Assembly: GCF_963665245.1 (NCBI RefSeq)
Contig: NZ_OY762269.1
Coordinates: 2,982,501-3,046,500 of the forward strand
Length of the DNA stretch: 64,000 bases
From: an uncultured Paludibaculum sp.
GTDB lineage: Bacteria > Acidobacteriota > Terriglobia > Bryobacterales > Bryobacteraceae
Direction of reading: 5' to 3'
The translations under genes and the position numbers were made by a program. This document shows, one piece after another, positions 26,193-35,190 of this stretch. Position 1 is the stretch's first letter. Each line of letters begins with the position of its first letter. The notes beneath the pieces were generated by a model. It ran no database searches, was not told where the DNA came from, and saw nothing but the letters and a program-made list of their open reading frames with translations.

Positions 26193-26900
26193 ATGAAGAA
26201 AATCCTGCTGATTGAAGACGATTCCGACCTCTTCGCACTCCTGAAGTACAACCTGGAGAAAGAGGGATTCCAAATGGTGGGCGCGCAGACCGGGCGAGGC
26301 GCCGTGGATCTGTGCCGCCGCGAGCGTCCGGATCTCATCATTCTCGACATCATGCTGCCGGACTCCGATGGCCTGGACATCTGCAAGGGCATCCGGACAC
26401 ACCCCGAACTGGCCCACATCCCCGTCATCTTCCTGACCGCGCGCGCCTCGGAGACCGACCGTATCGTCGGCCTGGAGTTGGGCGCCAACGACTACATCGT
26501 CAAGCCGTTTTTCGTGCGCGAACTCATCGCGCGCATCAAGATTCAATTCCGCCAGTTGGCGCAACCAGTCCGCAAGCTGCAGGCCGGCCCGTTGGATCTC
26601 GACCGTTCAGCCTGCCGCGTGAGCCTGAACGGCAATCCACTGTCGCTCACCGCCACCGAATTCCGGCTGCTGGAGTTCCTGATGACGCGGCCCGGCGTTG
26701 TGTTTTCCCGGGAACAGTTGCTGGATGCGGTATGGGGGCACGATCGTGCCGTGACCGACCGTACCGTGGACGTCTACATCCTACGCTTGCGCCAGAAGAT
26801 CGAGGACGATCCAGGCGCTCCGGCCTTCATCCGCTCAGTGCGTGGCTTCGGTTACTCTTTCAACGAGGCGGCCAACCAGCCCGCGGCTGCGATAGCGTGA
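26193..26900 (+). CDS. phoB: PhoB-like OmpR-family response regulator
   Basis: 235 residues. Receiver domain with acidic pocket (IEDDSD) and phospho-acceptor Asp in LIILDIMLPDSDG, conserved Thr in FLTARA and Lys in IVKPFF. The C-terminal winged helix starts at AGPLDLDRSACRVSLNG and has the recognition region DRTVDVYILRLRQKIEDDP and the RSVRGFGYSF wing, typical of PhoB. It should be phosphorylated by the kinase encoded upstream and bind Pho-box DNA. A candidate site lies just before it, so autoregulation is possible. Confidence 0.88.
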   Translation: MKKILLIEDDSDLFALLKYNLEKEGFQMVGAQTGRGAVDLCRRERPDLIILDIMLPDSDGLDICKGIRTHPELAHIPVIFLTARASETDRIVGLELGANDYIVKPFFVRELIARIKIQFRQLAQPVRKLQAGPLDLDRSACRVSLNGNPLSLTATEFRLLEFLMTRPGVVFSREQLLDAVWGHDRAVTDRTVDVYILRLRQKIEDDPGAPAFIRSVRGFGYSFNEAANQPAAAIA

Positions 26901-26960
26901 CCGAAACAAATAGCTCCCATCTCTTGCATACTTGACCAAAAGGTAATAGCCTTCACGATG

Positions 26961-26978
26961 GGTCCTCCGGAGGGGACC
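26961..26978 (+). promoter_or_regulatory. Hairpin that would cover the ribosome-binding site of the serine hydrolase gene
   Basis: GGTCCTCCGGAGGGGACC folds into a 7-pair stem (one G-U) with a CGGA loop. The only Shine-Dalgarno-like sequence for the ATG at 26986, GGAGGGG (26969-26975), forms part of the loop and the 3' arm, so the folded RNA would hide it. Possible translational control; no ligand-binding aptamer is evident. Confidence 0.45.
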
Positions 26979-26985
26979 TTACAGT

Positions 26986-28833
26986 ATGGCTATACCTGCA
27001 TTCGTGGCGTACCACGGAAAATCCAGCGCGGAACACCAAAAACAATTCGACAAACTGTTCGCCGATGGGTTTCGCATCATTTCACTCAGCGTGTACGGAG
27101 ATCCTGGCTCGGCCAGCTTCGCCGCCGTCTGGGTGAAACAATCGGGGCCCGCCTGGGCGGCCGTCCACAACATGGACGCCGCCGCCTACCAGAAGGCCTT
27201 CAACGATTGGACGAAGAAGGGATTCCTGCCTCGCATCCTGTCCGTGACCGGATCGGGCTCGGACCTGAAGTTTGCCGGAACCTTCGAAAAAGGCTCGGCT
27301 TCGGCGTGGCTCTGCAAGTTCGGTCTGACCGACGGTCCCGACACCCTTTCCGGGTCGTTAGCGTTCTATAACAAGTGGGCGATCCAGAATAACTGCATCC
27401 CTATCTCCGTCTCGATCTATGGGTCCGGTTCGAACCGGCGCTACGCCGCCGTCTGGATGCCGAACGACAAGCGAGTGATGTGGGGTTGGCGCGGCGCGGA
27501 GACGTCGGCCGGCTACCAGCAATGGTTCAACGCCTTCACCCAGATCCCGTTCCGGCCCGACTACGTCTCTCTGTCCGATGACAAGGTGTACAGCTCAATC
27601 TTCCGTGGCGACGGCATCGGCGAGTGGCAGGCGCGGCACAACATGACCGCGGCCGGCTATCAGGCCGAGTTCGACAAATGGACGAAACAGGGTTACCTGC
27701 CCATCCGCGTACAGGGCGGAGGCTCAGGCAGCGGCACACGCTACGCGGCCCTGTTCACCAAACAGGTGCTGCCTGATGAGAGGATCTGGACGGTCACCGG
27801 CGCGGCCAACTCCAAGCTGGTGAAGTTCGACAACGCCATCAAGGCCTTCATGCAGGCCAACGGCGTCCGTTCGGGCGAGTTCGCCATCGGCCGGGCGGGC
27901 AAAGTGATCTATGCGCGAGGCTACACCTGGGCGGAGCCGGACTCGATGATCGCGCAGCCCACCAGCATGATGCGTCTGGCCAGCATCAGCAAGGCGTTCT
28001 GTTGTGCCGGCATCCAGGCCTGCTATGACAAGAAGCTGCTGAAGAAGACCGACAAGATCTTCCCGCTTCTGGGCATCACGTCGAAGGCGTTGGCCTCGCA
28101 GACGCCGAACGCAAAGATCGACACCATCACGATCCAGAATCTGATCGACCATGCCGGCGGCTGGGACAGCACGATGGGCTTCGACGCGGTCTTCAGCATG
28201 CGCAAAATCGCCCTTGCGCTTGGCCTCAGCGGACCGGTGAGCAAACGCGACATCGCGCGGTATATGTATGGCGAGCCCCTCCAGTTCGCGCCCGGTTCGA
28301 AGTCGCAGTACTCCAACCTCGGATATCTTCTCCTCGGACTGGCGATCGAGAAGGTCACGGGGAAGTCCTTCATCGACTGGGTGAAGCAGGAGGTTCTCAC
28401 GGCCGAAGGTCTGAACGACGAGGTCTTCGTCTCGCTCACGAACCGAGCCCAGAAGCGGGCCGACGAACTGCCTTGCGACGACCCCGGTCTTGGGCTGCCC
28501 GCCCAGGATCCGCAATCCGACCTTCTGGTGCCCTATTGCTATGGCGGTGAGGGTTGGATGTCGGAGCGCATGGACTCGGGCGGAGGACTCTGTTCGAGTG
28601 CCTCGGCGCTGGTCCGGTTCATCAGTAAGCACGCGGCCTGGGGCGTGGGTGGCCGCGCGGCCGGCTCCGCCCGTTCCGGCGGCATGGCGGGCGTCTCCAG
28701 TCTGATGGTGTCGCGTGGAGACGGCGTGGACTATGCGTACATCTTCAATACGCGCAAATTCCCCGCTGGTCCTCTGACCAACTTTGACACGCAGTTGGGC
28801 GGCCTGTTCGACACCGTGACAATCCCATCCTAA
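26986..28833 (+). CDS. Class C beta-lactamase-fold serine hydrolase with tandem-repeat N-terminus
   Basis: 615 residues. The first ~270 residues consist of about five repeats with a GSG..RYAAVW / ...YQ..F..W...GY.P pattern, which I recognise as the bacterial tandem repeat domain type 1 found on polyglycine-hydrolase-like proteins. The catalytic domain has Ser333 and Lys336 in ASISKAF, Tyr442 in QYSNLGYLLLG, and GGLCSSASALVRF later. The fold is shared by D,D-peptidases, esterases and class C beta-lactamases. There is no classical signal peptide, so the site of action is unclear. Fungal relatives with the same domain pairing cleave glycine-rich linkers; the substrate here is unknown. It is monocistronic, followed by a hairpin. 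Confidence 0.8.
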   Translation: MAIPAFVAYHGKSSAEHQKQFDKLFADGFRIISLSVYGDPGSASFAAVWVKQSGPAWAAVHNMDAAAYQKAFNDWTKKGFLPRILSVTGSGSDLKFAGTFEKGSASAWLCKFGLTDGPDTLSGSLAFYNKWAIQNNCIPISVSIYGSGSNRRYAAVWMPNDKRVMWGWRGAETSAGYQQWFNAFTQIPFRPDYVSLSDDKVYSSIFRGDGIGEWQARHNMTAAGYQAEFDKWTKQGYLPIRVQGGGSGSGTRYAALFTKQVLPDERIWTVTGAANSKLVKFDNAIKAFMQANGVRSGEFAIGRAGKVIYARGYTWAEPDSMIAQPTSMMRLASISKAFCCAGIQACYDKKLLKKTDKIFPLLGITSKALASQTPNAKIDTITIQNLIDHAGGWDSTMGFDAVFSMRKIALALGLSGPVSKRDIARYMYGEPLQFAPGSKSQYSNLGYLLLGLAIEKVTGKSFIDWVKQEVLTAEGLNDEVFVSLTNRAQKRADELPCDDPGLGLPAQDPQSDLLVPYCYGGEGWMSERMDSGGGLCSSASALVRFISKHAAWGVGGRAAGSARSGGMAGVSSLMVSRGDGVDYAYIFNTRKFPAGPLTNFDTQLGGLFDTVTIPS

Positions 28834-28851
28834 CCGAGTCAATCATTCCTT

Positions 28852-28875
28852 GGGAGCCCTGTTTTCAGGGCTTCC
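28852..28875 (+). terminator. Hairpin after the serine hydrolase gene
   Basis: GGGAGCCCTG (28852-28861) pairs with CAGGGCTTCC (28866-28875), one G-U pair, around a TTTT loop. It lies 18 bases after the stop codon. No T-run follows, so termination may be weak or factor-dependent. Confidence 0.5.
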
Positions 28876-28970
28876 AGGGGTTGCCCGCGATTCACGCAGT
28901 TGAAATCATCGTCATCCAACATTCACCCGCCGTTCGTCTTGTATACACCTGTCTTTCGCATGCTGAACAG

Positions 28971-28984
28971 GTGGCTTTCGCCAC
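28971..28984 (+). promoter_or_regulatory. Leader hairpin before the TonB receptor start
   Basis: GTGGC (28971-28975) and GCCAC (28980-28984) pair around TTTC, ending 6 bases before the ATG at 28991, where a ribosome-binding site would normally lie. No Shine-Dalgarno sequence is visible outside it. Possible translational control; short stem. Confidence 0.3.
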
Positions 28985-28990
28985 TCTGTG

Positions 28991-31750
28991 ATGCTTCGTA
29001 TTTCCCAACACTCACTCGCTCTCCATCTCCTCCTCAGTATTAGCCTCTGGGGCCAGTCACAAAAGGGTACGGTCTCAGGCACTGTCTTTGACGCGCAGAC
29101 CTCGCGTCCCATCGTTGGAGCCAAGGTGTTTGTCGATGGCCAGACCGGCGATGGACTCACAACCGGTACCGATGGTACCTACCGCATCGAGCTTTCCCCA
29201 GGCAAGTACTCCCTCAAGTTCACGAGCGACAACTACCTGGACGTGACGCTCACCGATGTGAACATCAAGGCCGGCGAGTCCGTGGACGGCTCCACCATTT
29301 TGACCTCCAAGGGCATGACCACCACTGTGGAGGTCTCAGAAAGCATCAGCGCTGTTACTGCTACGGCCGAGGCCATGCTGTCGGAGCGGAAGCTGGCGGC
29401 CCAGGTGAGTGATTCCATCTCGAATGAGGAGATGAAGAAATCCACCGCTTCCGACGCCGCGCGCGCCCTCGAAAAGGTCACCGGTGTTTCGGTGGTGGAA
29501 GGCGGGTATGTGTATGTGCGCGGCCTGGGTGAACGGTACTCCGCGACGATGCTCAACAACGCCATGGTGCCGACCACCGAGGCCGAACGCCGCGTTGTCC
29601 CCCTGGATCTCTTCCCGGCGGCGATGATCGACAACATCCGGATTCTGAAGACATACACCCCCGATCTGCCCGGCGAGTTCTCAGGCGGCCTGGTGCAGAT
29701 GACCACGGTGGAGTTCCCGGTGCAGAAGACCTTCCAGGTGAGCATGACCATGGGGTTCAACGACCGCACGACGTTCGGCCGTTTTACCAGCTATCCAGGT
29801 GGTTCGCTGGATCAGTTTGGATTTGACGATGGTACGCGCACCCTGCCCTCCGCGATTCCCACCAACCGCCGTGTTTCCATCGGTAGCGACAGCCGGCAAC
29901 AGTTGGCGGACTACGCGAAGGCGTTCTCGAACAACTGGCAGCCGGTGTATACCGACTCCGTACGGCCCGCGCAGACCTACAGCGTAGTGGGCGGCGGCAC
30001 CTTCGGCCGCTTCGGCATTGTCGGCGCGCTGACGTTTACCAACAAGCCGCAGTATCAGCAGGAACAGCAGACCTACTACCGCCGCGTCGGCGTGGGCGGC
30101 ACCATCGCGCCGTATAGCGACTATCCGGATTTCAATCAATACGATCAAATGGCCCGGTTGGGCGGCGTGCTGAACGCGGCCATCAAACTGACCAACAATC
30201 ACAAACTGCTCTTCCGCAATACCATGACCCGCGACAGCGACAAGGAAGCGCGCGAATTCTCGGGGTTCGACAACAACCAGGGCGGCATCATTCAGTCCCA
30301 GCGTCTGCGTTGGGTGGAACGGCGGCTGGTCTCCACCGGCCTGGAAGGCGACCACGCCCTACCCAAGCTCCGCGATCTTCTGGTGAAGTGGCAGTTCACC
30401 TACTCGCAGTCGGGACGGGACGAGCCGGATATGCGCGAGGTGCTGCGGTCGCAGCAGGAAGATGGCCGCTTCGCTTTCCTCAACATCGGCAACTCCGGGC
30501 AGCGCTTCTTCGATCAGTTCACTGACCGGATCTACGAACCTCAAGCTGAGATCAGCCAGCCGTTCTTCAAGGGCAAGCTCAGCGGCATCTGGAAAGTGGG
30601 CTTCCGCGCGACACTGCGCAACCGCGACTTCGACGCGCGCCGCTTTCGCTTCCAATTACAGAACCCGCAGCAGGTGAACGTCTACGCAGACTCAAACGAG
30701 CTGTTCGGAGCCGCGAATTTGCGGCCCGGGGCCTTTGAACTGCGTGAGGAGTCGCGCGGCACCGACCGCTATACGGCCGACATGAAGGTCTACGGCGGCT
30801 ACGGCATGGTCGATTTCGGCATTGGGCCGCGCTGGCGATTCGTCACCGGCGTGCGCATCGAGGATGCCGATATCAACGTAGTCACTAGCGATCCGTTTCT
30901 GCCTGGCACCCCTTACGTGGCCAATCTTGCGAATCGGGACCCCCTGCCCTCCTTCAACGCGATCTACGCCCTGAAACCGCGGCAGAACCTGCGCTTCACC
31001 TACAGCCAGACCGTGTCGCGCCCCGATTTTCGCGAACTCTCGCCCTTCGAGTTCACGAATGTGCAGGGCGGCTTCAACGTGGCCGGCAATCCCAATCTGC
31101 GGCGCGCGAAGATCAACAACTACGACGCGCGGTGGGAGTGGTTTCCCGGAGGCAACCAGCTTCTGGCCGCCAGTTTCTTCGTGAAAGACTTCACTGACCC
31201 TATTGAGAGCACGGTGCAGCCGACCACCGACCTCCGCTCGTCGTTCCTGAACGCCCAGAGTGCTGTGAATCGCGGCGTGGAACTGGAACTGCGCAAGGGC
31301 CTGGGCACGATTCACCACACATTGCGGGACTGGAATCTGCAAGGCAACTTCACGTTTGTCGATTCGACGGTCACGATCCGGCCCGAAGACCAGGGCATTC
31401 TCACCTCCCTCAGCCGGCCTCTCGCCGGGCAGTCGCGCTACATCTTTAATGTCATCACCGAATGGACGAAGCCCAAACTGCGCTCGCAGGCCCGCTTTTA
31501 TGTGAACAGCGTGTCGCGGCGCTTGTCCGACGTGGGGTCCATCGGATTGCCCGACATCTACCAGGAACGCAACCTGTTCCTCGATTTCGTCTATCAGTAT
31601 TCGCTTGTGGAAAGCGGCAAGGCGACCATTCGCTTCAATGCCGAAAACCTTGGCGACAACAAATACCGCTGGACTCAGGCGGGTTTACCCACCCGCCAAT
31701 ACCAGACTGGCCGCACGTATACGGTCGGTCTGACCTACTCCATCTTTTAG
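28991..31750 (+). CDS. TonB-dependent outer-membrane receptor with carboxypeptidase-regulatory-like N-terminus
   Basis: 919 residues. Signal peptide (LALHLLLSISLWGQ), then a CarboxypepD-regulatory-like beta-sandwich (GTVSGTVFDAQTSRPIVGAKV...GTDGTYRIELSPGKYSLKF, about 25-110), a plug domain (DAARALEKVTGVSVVEGGYVYVRGLGERYS) and a 22-strand barrel ending in an aromatic residue (YTVGLTYSIF), as required for outer-membrane insertion. It imports or binds a ligand at the cost of TonB energy; the ligand cannot be read from sequence. The barrel contains RFTYSQTVSRPDFRELSPFEF, typical of the group. A secreted beta-helix protein follows 32 bases downstream and may be its partner. Confidence 0.9.
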   Translation: MLRISQHSLALHLLLSISLWGQSQKGTVSGTVFDAQTSRPIVGAKVFVDGQTGDGLTTGTDGTYRIELSPGKYSLKFTSDNYLDVTLTDVNIKAGESVDGSTILTSKGMTTTVEVSESISAVTATAEAMLSERKLAAQVSDSISNEEMKKSTASDAARALEKVTGVSVVEGGYVYVRGLGERYSATMLNNAMVPTTEAERRVVPLDLFPAAMIDNIRILKTYTPDLPGEFSGGLVQMTTVEFPVQKTFQVSMTMGFNDRTTFGRFTSYPGGSLDQFGFDDGTRTLPSAIPTNRRVSIGSDSRQQLADYAKAFSNNWQPVYTDSVRPAQTYSVVGGGTFGRFGIVGALTFTNKPQYQQEQQTYYRRVGVGGTIAPYSDYPDFNQYDQMARLGGVLNAAIKLTNNHKLLFRNTMTRDSDKEAREFSGFDNNQGGIIQSQRLRWVERRLVSTGLEGDHALPKLRDLLVKWQFTYSQSGRDEPDMREVLRSQQEDGRFAFLNIGNSGQRFFDQFTDRIYEPQAEISQPFFKGKLSGIWKVGFRATLRNRDFDARRFRFQLQNPQQVNVYADSNELFGAANLRPGAFELREESRGTDRYTADMKVYGGYGMVDFGIGPRWRFVTGVRIEDADINVVTSDPFLPGTPYVANLANRDPLPSFNAIYALKPRQNLRFTYSQTVSRPDFRELSPFEFTNVQGGFNVAGNPNLRRAKINNYDARWEWFPGGNQLLAASFFVKDFTDPIESTVQPTTDLRSSFLNAQSAVNRGVELELRKGLGTIHHTLRDWNLQGNFTFVDSTVTIRPEDQGILTSLSRPLAGQSRYIFNVITEWTKPKLRSQARFYVNSVSRRLSDVGSIGLPDIYQERNLFLDFVYQYSLVESGKATIRFNAENLGDNKYRWTQAGLPTRQYQTGRTYTVGLTYSIF

Positions 31751-31782
31751 GTTCGTGACTCGAAAGGAAGAAGCAGCAATCT

Positions 31783-33612
31783 ATGTTGAAACGATCACTC
31801 CTCATGCTTACCGCCTCGGCGGTGGCATTGCAGGCGGGCGGCCTCGATAGCTTTACCCGGGTCGACCGGTCGGCTGCGGCACAACTGGCAGCGTCCACGG
31901 CCAGCCGCTCGGCTGCCGCGGTGGAACACTCGAACGTGACCATGTACATCTGGGCTGACAAGTACGTCTACCAGCCTGGTGAACCCCTCACCCTCAAGAT
32001 GACAGCGCAAACCAACGATCCTTATCCCTACACCATCGTTGTGTTCCGGCAGAACAATCAGACCGGCAAGAAGACGTTCCTTGGGCCGGGCAGGGAGAGC
32101 GACACGCCCATCGACATCTATGGCCGTAGCGCGGATGAAGGCTTCCAGCCCGTGCGTGTGTCCGACAGGGCACGGGACGTGGTGGTTGGCGATGGCGGCT
32201 GGCTGAGCAACACGCCCTGGACCATTCCCTCGGAACTGGGCATGCATACGCTCACCGTGCAGTTGCGCGACTACACCGGTGGCCGCGTGCTGAAGGCCGC
32301 TTACTTCAAGATCGGCGTTGTAGACGGTCTGGTAGATGTGGGCGGAGTCATCAGCCAGGACACCACCTGGGTGAACACCAAGGCCTACCGCATCCAGTCC
32401 CTCACTCGCGTGGAGAACGCAATTCTCACCATCCAGCCCGGCACGTTCGTCATCGGCATGCCCAGGACGGACGATCCCACGGCGCTGATCATTACCAACA
32501 GTGCGCAGATCAACGCCCAGGGCACTCGTTCGCGGCCCATCATCATGACCAGCTCGCAGGCATTCGGCAACCGCGGCCGTGAAGACTGGGGTGGTCTCGT
32601 CATGCTCGGCAAGGCGAAGATCAACGTCACCGGCGGAACGAACTTCATCGAAGGTCTGGACAACCGGCCCTACCTGCAATACGGCGGCACCGACGACGCG
32701 CACAACTGCGGCGCTCTGGCCTATGTCCGCGTGGAGTACGCCGGGTCAGTCTTCACCACCAACAACGAAATCAACTCATTCACCTGGGGCGGCTGCGGCA
32801 GCAAGACCGTCGCCCACCACCTGCAAGCCATCTACGGCAAGGACGACGCGTTTGAGTGGTTTGGCGGCACCAGTGACCTGAAGTATGCCGTGGGCGCCTT
32901 CAACGCCGACGACTACCTCGACTGGCAGCTCGGCTGGCGCGGACGGGTCCAGTATATGGTTGCCATGCAGCATCCCGGCACCGGTCTTGGCAACCGCGGT
33001 ATCGAAGCCGACAACAGCGAGTTCGGCGTGACCGATCAGCCCTACTCCAATCCTCAGGTTTGGAACATGACCTTCGTGGGACCGGGCGTGGCCGCCCAGG
33101 ACGAGAACACCGGTGACGGGTCGCCGGGCATGTACCTGCGGCGCGGCACTCGCGGCTCAGTGAACAACGCGATTGTCACCAACTTCGGCTATCTCGGCCT
33201 GATGCTGCCCGATGCGGCGACCGTCGGCGAATTGAACTCCGGCGCCCTGTCGCTCAACGGCTTGCTCATGTGGAACAACAATCGTCTCAACCTGGCCCTC
33301 GAGAATACGGTTGCGGCCCAGGTGGGGCAGAAGCCGGCCGGCACCGACGTGGCTTCCTACGCCGCCGATCCGGCCCACAATTTCGTGGCCGCCGATCCGC
33401 AACTGCGCCGGCCGCTGGTCTACAGCGACCCCGATCTGCGCCCGGCCATCGGCTCGCCCGCCCTCCAACTCCGCTGGAATGCCCCGCCGGATGACGGCTT
33501 CTTCGACCAGTGGGCCAACTTCTGCGGCGCCTTCGACGGCGACAACGACTGGATGGAAGAATGGACGAGCTTCCTGCGCGACCAGGACATCGCGCCGGCG
33601 CCCGCTCAGTAG
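31783..33612 (+). CDS. Secreted parallel beta-helix protein, probable TonB-receptor partner
   Basis: 609 residues with a signal peptide (MLKRSLLMLTASAVALQAGG). An N-terminal beta-sandwich-like domain (MYIWADKYVYQPGEPLTLKMTAQ) is followed by a long region with right-handed beta-helix features: LTIQPGTFVIGM, LIITNSAQINAQGTRSRPIIMTSS, and an Asn/Gly-rich body (NNAIVTNFGYLGLMLP). Aromatic, Asp- and Trp-rich loops (DDYLDWQLGWRGRVQY) may bind glycan or a metal. No catalytic signature is visible. The gene is 32 bases after the TonB receptor on the same strand, and a strong terminator follows it, so the two form a transcription unit, like receptor/surface-protein pairs in other gram-negatives. Confidence 0.7.
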   Translation: MLKRSLLMLTASAVALQAGGLDSFTRVDRSAAAQLAASTASRSAAAVEHSNVTMYIWADKYVYQPGEPLTLKMTAQTNDPYPYTIVVFRQNNQTGKKTFLGPGRESDTPIDIYGRSADEGFQPVRVSDRARDVVVGDGGWLSNTPWTIPSELGMHTLTVQLRDYTGGRVLKAAYFKIGVVDGLVDVGGVISQDTTWVNTKAYRIQSLTRVENAILTIQPGTFVIGMPRTDDPTALIITNSAQINAQGTRSRPIIMTSSQAFGNRGREDWGGLVMLGKAKINVTGGTNFIEGLDNRPYLQYGGTDDAHNCGALAYVRVEYAGSVFTTNNEINSFTWGGCGSKTVAHHLQAIYGKDDAFEWFGGTSDLKYAVGAFNADDYLDWQLGWRGRVQYMVAMQHPGTGLGNRGIEADNSEFGVTDQPYSNPQVWNMTFVGPGVAAQDENTGDGSPGMYLRRGTRGSVNNAIVTNFGYLGLMLPDAATVGELNSGALSLNGLLMWNNNRLNLALENTVAAQVGQKPAGTDVASYAADPAHNFVAADPQLRRPLVYSDPDLRPAIGSPALQLRWNAPPDDGFFDQWANFCGAFDGDNDWMEEWTSFLRDQDIAPAPAQ

Positions 33613-33631
33613 GTCAGAGCGTCAAGCAAAA

Positions 33632-33656
33632 AGGGCCCGGCGATCGTCCGGGCCCT
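33632..33656 (+). terminator. Strong terminator hairpin after the beta-helix gene
   Basis: AGGGCCCGG (33632-33640) and CCGGGCCCT (33648-33656) are perfect 9-base arms around a 7-base loop, 19 bases after the stop. It ends only 9 bases before the ATG of the next gene, so it may also act as an attenuator or hide that gene's start region. Confidence 0.75.
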
Positions 33657-33665
33657 CATCTTCGT

Positions 33666-34127
33666 ATGAAACCACTCATTGCACTCCTGGGATTCACTCT
33701 CTGCGCCGCTACGCCTGGCGACGTCGTGGCGTTAGCCTCGAAATGTGACTTTGGGGGCCGCGCCGGCGTTCAGGCGCATCTCGAGAAACTACACGGAACG
33801 ACCGTGATCGCCAACTGGGTCAAGGCGATTGACGTGCCGTTCTGGACCGTTGAGGTGCCGCGCATCGGGCGCTACTCCGTTCAAGTGGTCTACGCCGCCA
33901 CGCCCGCCAGCGCCGGAGTGCCGTACACCATCACATTGCAGGGATACAGCACCGGTATGACCAAGGGTGTGGTACAGGCGACCAAGGGTGGGAAACTCCG
34001 GACGTTTCAGGTCGGCGACATGGAGCTTGAGCCCGGGCGCCACCGCCTGTTCGTGCAACCGGAAAACAAGGCTGGTCAACCCGCAATGATGCTGCAGCGG
34101 GTCGAACTTCACTACGTCGGCAACTAG
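33666..34127 (+). CDS. Small secreted protein, carbohydrate-binding-like fold
   Basis: 153 residues from ATG 33666. Signal peptide (MKPLIALLGFTLCAATPGDVVA) and a single beta-rich domain. The segment IDVPFWTVEVPRIGRYSVQVVYAAT resembles the C-terminal galactose-binding/CBM-like domain found on fucosidases and other glycosidases (aromatic ...W.v.v...G.Y.V.v.Y). That points to sugar binding without an attached enzyme, but the match is by pattern only. There is no ribosome-binding site between the terminator hairpin and the ATG, so expression may be weak or depend on the hairpin. It converges with the VWA gene 5 bases away. Confidence 0.6.
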   Translation: MKPLIALLGFTLCAATPGDVVALASKCDFGGRAGVQAHLEKLHGTTVIANWVKAIDVPFWTVEVPRIGRYSVQVVYAATPASAGVPYTITLQGYSTGMTKGVVQATKGGKLRTFQVGDMELEPGRHRLFVQPENKAGQPAMMLQRVELHYVGN

Positions 34128-34132
34128 GCGGC

Positions 34133-35143
34133 TTAGTGCCCCGGCTTGCCCTCTTCCGGCGCGTAGTAGCCTCTGCGAACCTGAACCTTCTGGTCTTTGT
34201 TCTTCGATCGGATCTCGACCTTGCGGAACGTGCCGTCCTTGGCCTGGTTGCTGGCCACATAGCCGACGGCATACTGGCTGCGCATCTCCTGCTGGATAGT
34301 GTTGTATATGTCTTCCAGCCGGTTTCTGCGGTCCACGCGGAAGACCCGCCCGCCGGTCTCCTCCGCCATGCGCCGCATCGGCCCTTCGCCGGAGGAACCG
34401 CCGTAGGCCATCGAGGTGTAGCGCGGATCCTCAAACAGCACCGAGTAAATGATGGCGTCGGAACGTTGCGCCTCTTCTATCGCCTTCTCAATCTTCACCC
34501 GGCTGCCGACGTCGTTGCCGTCCGTGATGACGATCAGCGCCTTGCGGCCGACTTCACTGCGCAACTTGTCCTTGGCCGCCAGCCAGACCGCCTCATACAG
34601 GACCGTGCCGCGGCCGCCGCCTGGCAACGGCGAGCCCGTCGGCGACATCCCGCTGACGCCGGCATTCAGCCGCAATCTCGACAGTCCATCGCGCAACAAC
34701 CCGGGGGAGTTCGTGAAATCCTGCAGTAGCTCGCTGTCTACCCCGAAGCTGATGATGAACGCTTCATCCTTTTTGCGCAGCACCTGGGCCAGGAACTTGT
34801 ACGAGGCGCTACGCTCTTCCTCGATCAGCGCGCCCTGGCTGCCGCTCACGTCCACCAATAGGCCGATGGTCAGCGGCAGGTCGGTTTCCCGTGTGAAGAA
34901 CTTCACGGTCTGGGGCTTGCCATCCTCGATCACATCGAGGTCGTCCTTGGAGAGGTTGGAAACGTAGCCGCCTTTCTTCTCCCGGACACTGAAGAACACG
35001 TTCACCAGGTCGACATCCACTTTAATGGTGGGACCCTGGTCGTCTTCGGCTGGTTTGGGAGGAGCCTGGGCGTTCAGGCAGGGGAGCAGTGCGATTGCGG
35101 CTATCCAGCGCAAAGTCGTCAGCATCGTCATTGACTTCACCAT
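34133..35143 (-). CDS. Secreted VWA-domain protein of the acidobacterial VWFA-related type
   Basis: 336 residues. Signal peptide (TLRWIAAIALLPCLNAQAPP), then IKVDVDLVNVFFSVREKKGGYVSNLSKDDLDVIEDGKPQTV, the characteristic opening of the acidobacterial VWFA-related family, followed by a von Willebrand A domain. The metal-ion-dependent adhesion site is seen as LLVDVSGSQ (DxSxS), with VITDGNDVGS later. It is probably exported and involved in protein-protein contacts; no enzyme activity is expected. Such proteins occur in many copies in Solibacter-like genomes, so this entry also serves as a taxonomic marker. Confidence 0.85.
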   Translation of the reverse strand: MVKSMTMLTTLRWIAAIALLPCLNAQAPPKPAEDDQGPTIKVDVDLVNVFFSVREKKGGYVSNLSKDDLDVIEDGKPQTVKFFTRETDLPLTIGLLVDVSGSQGALIEEERSASYKFLAQVLRKKDEAFIISFGVDSELLQDFTNSPGLLRDGLSRLRLNAGVSGMSPTGSPLPGGGRGTVLYEAVWLAAKDKLRSEVGRKALIVITDGNDVGSRVKIEKAIEEAQRSDAIIYSVLFEDPRYTSMAYGGSSGEGPMRRMAEETGGRVFRVDRRNRLEDIYNTIQQEMRSQYAVGYVASNQAKDGTFRKVEIRSKNKDQKVQVRRGYYAPEEGKPGH

Positions 35144-35190
35144 GACATACTGAGGATGCGCGCCGCGCGCAACGTGTTACAACTCATCCT

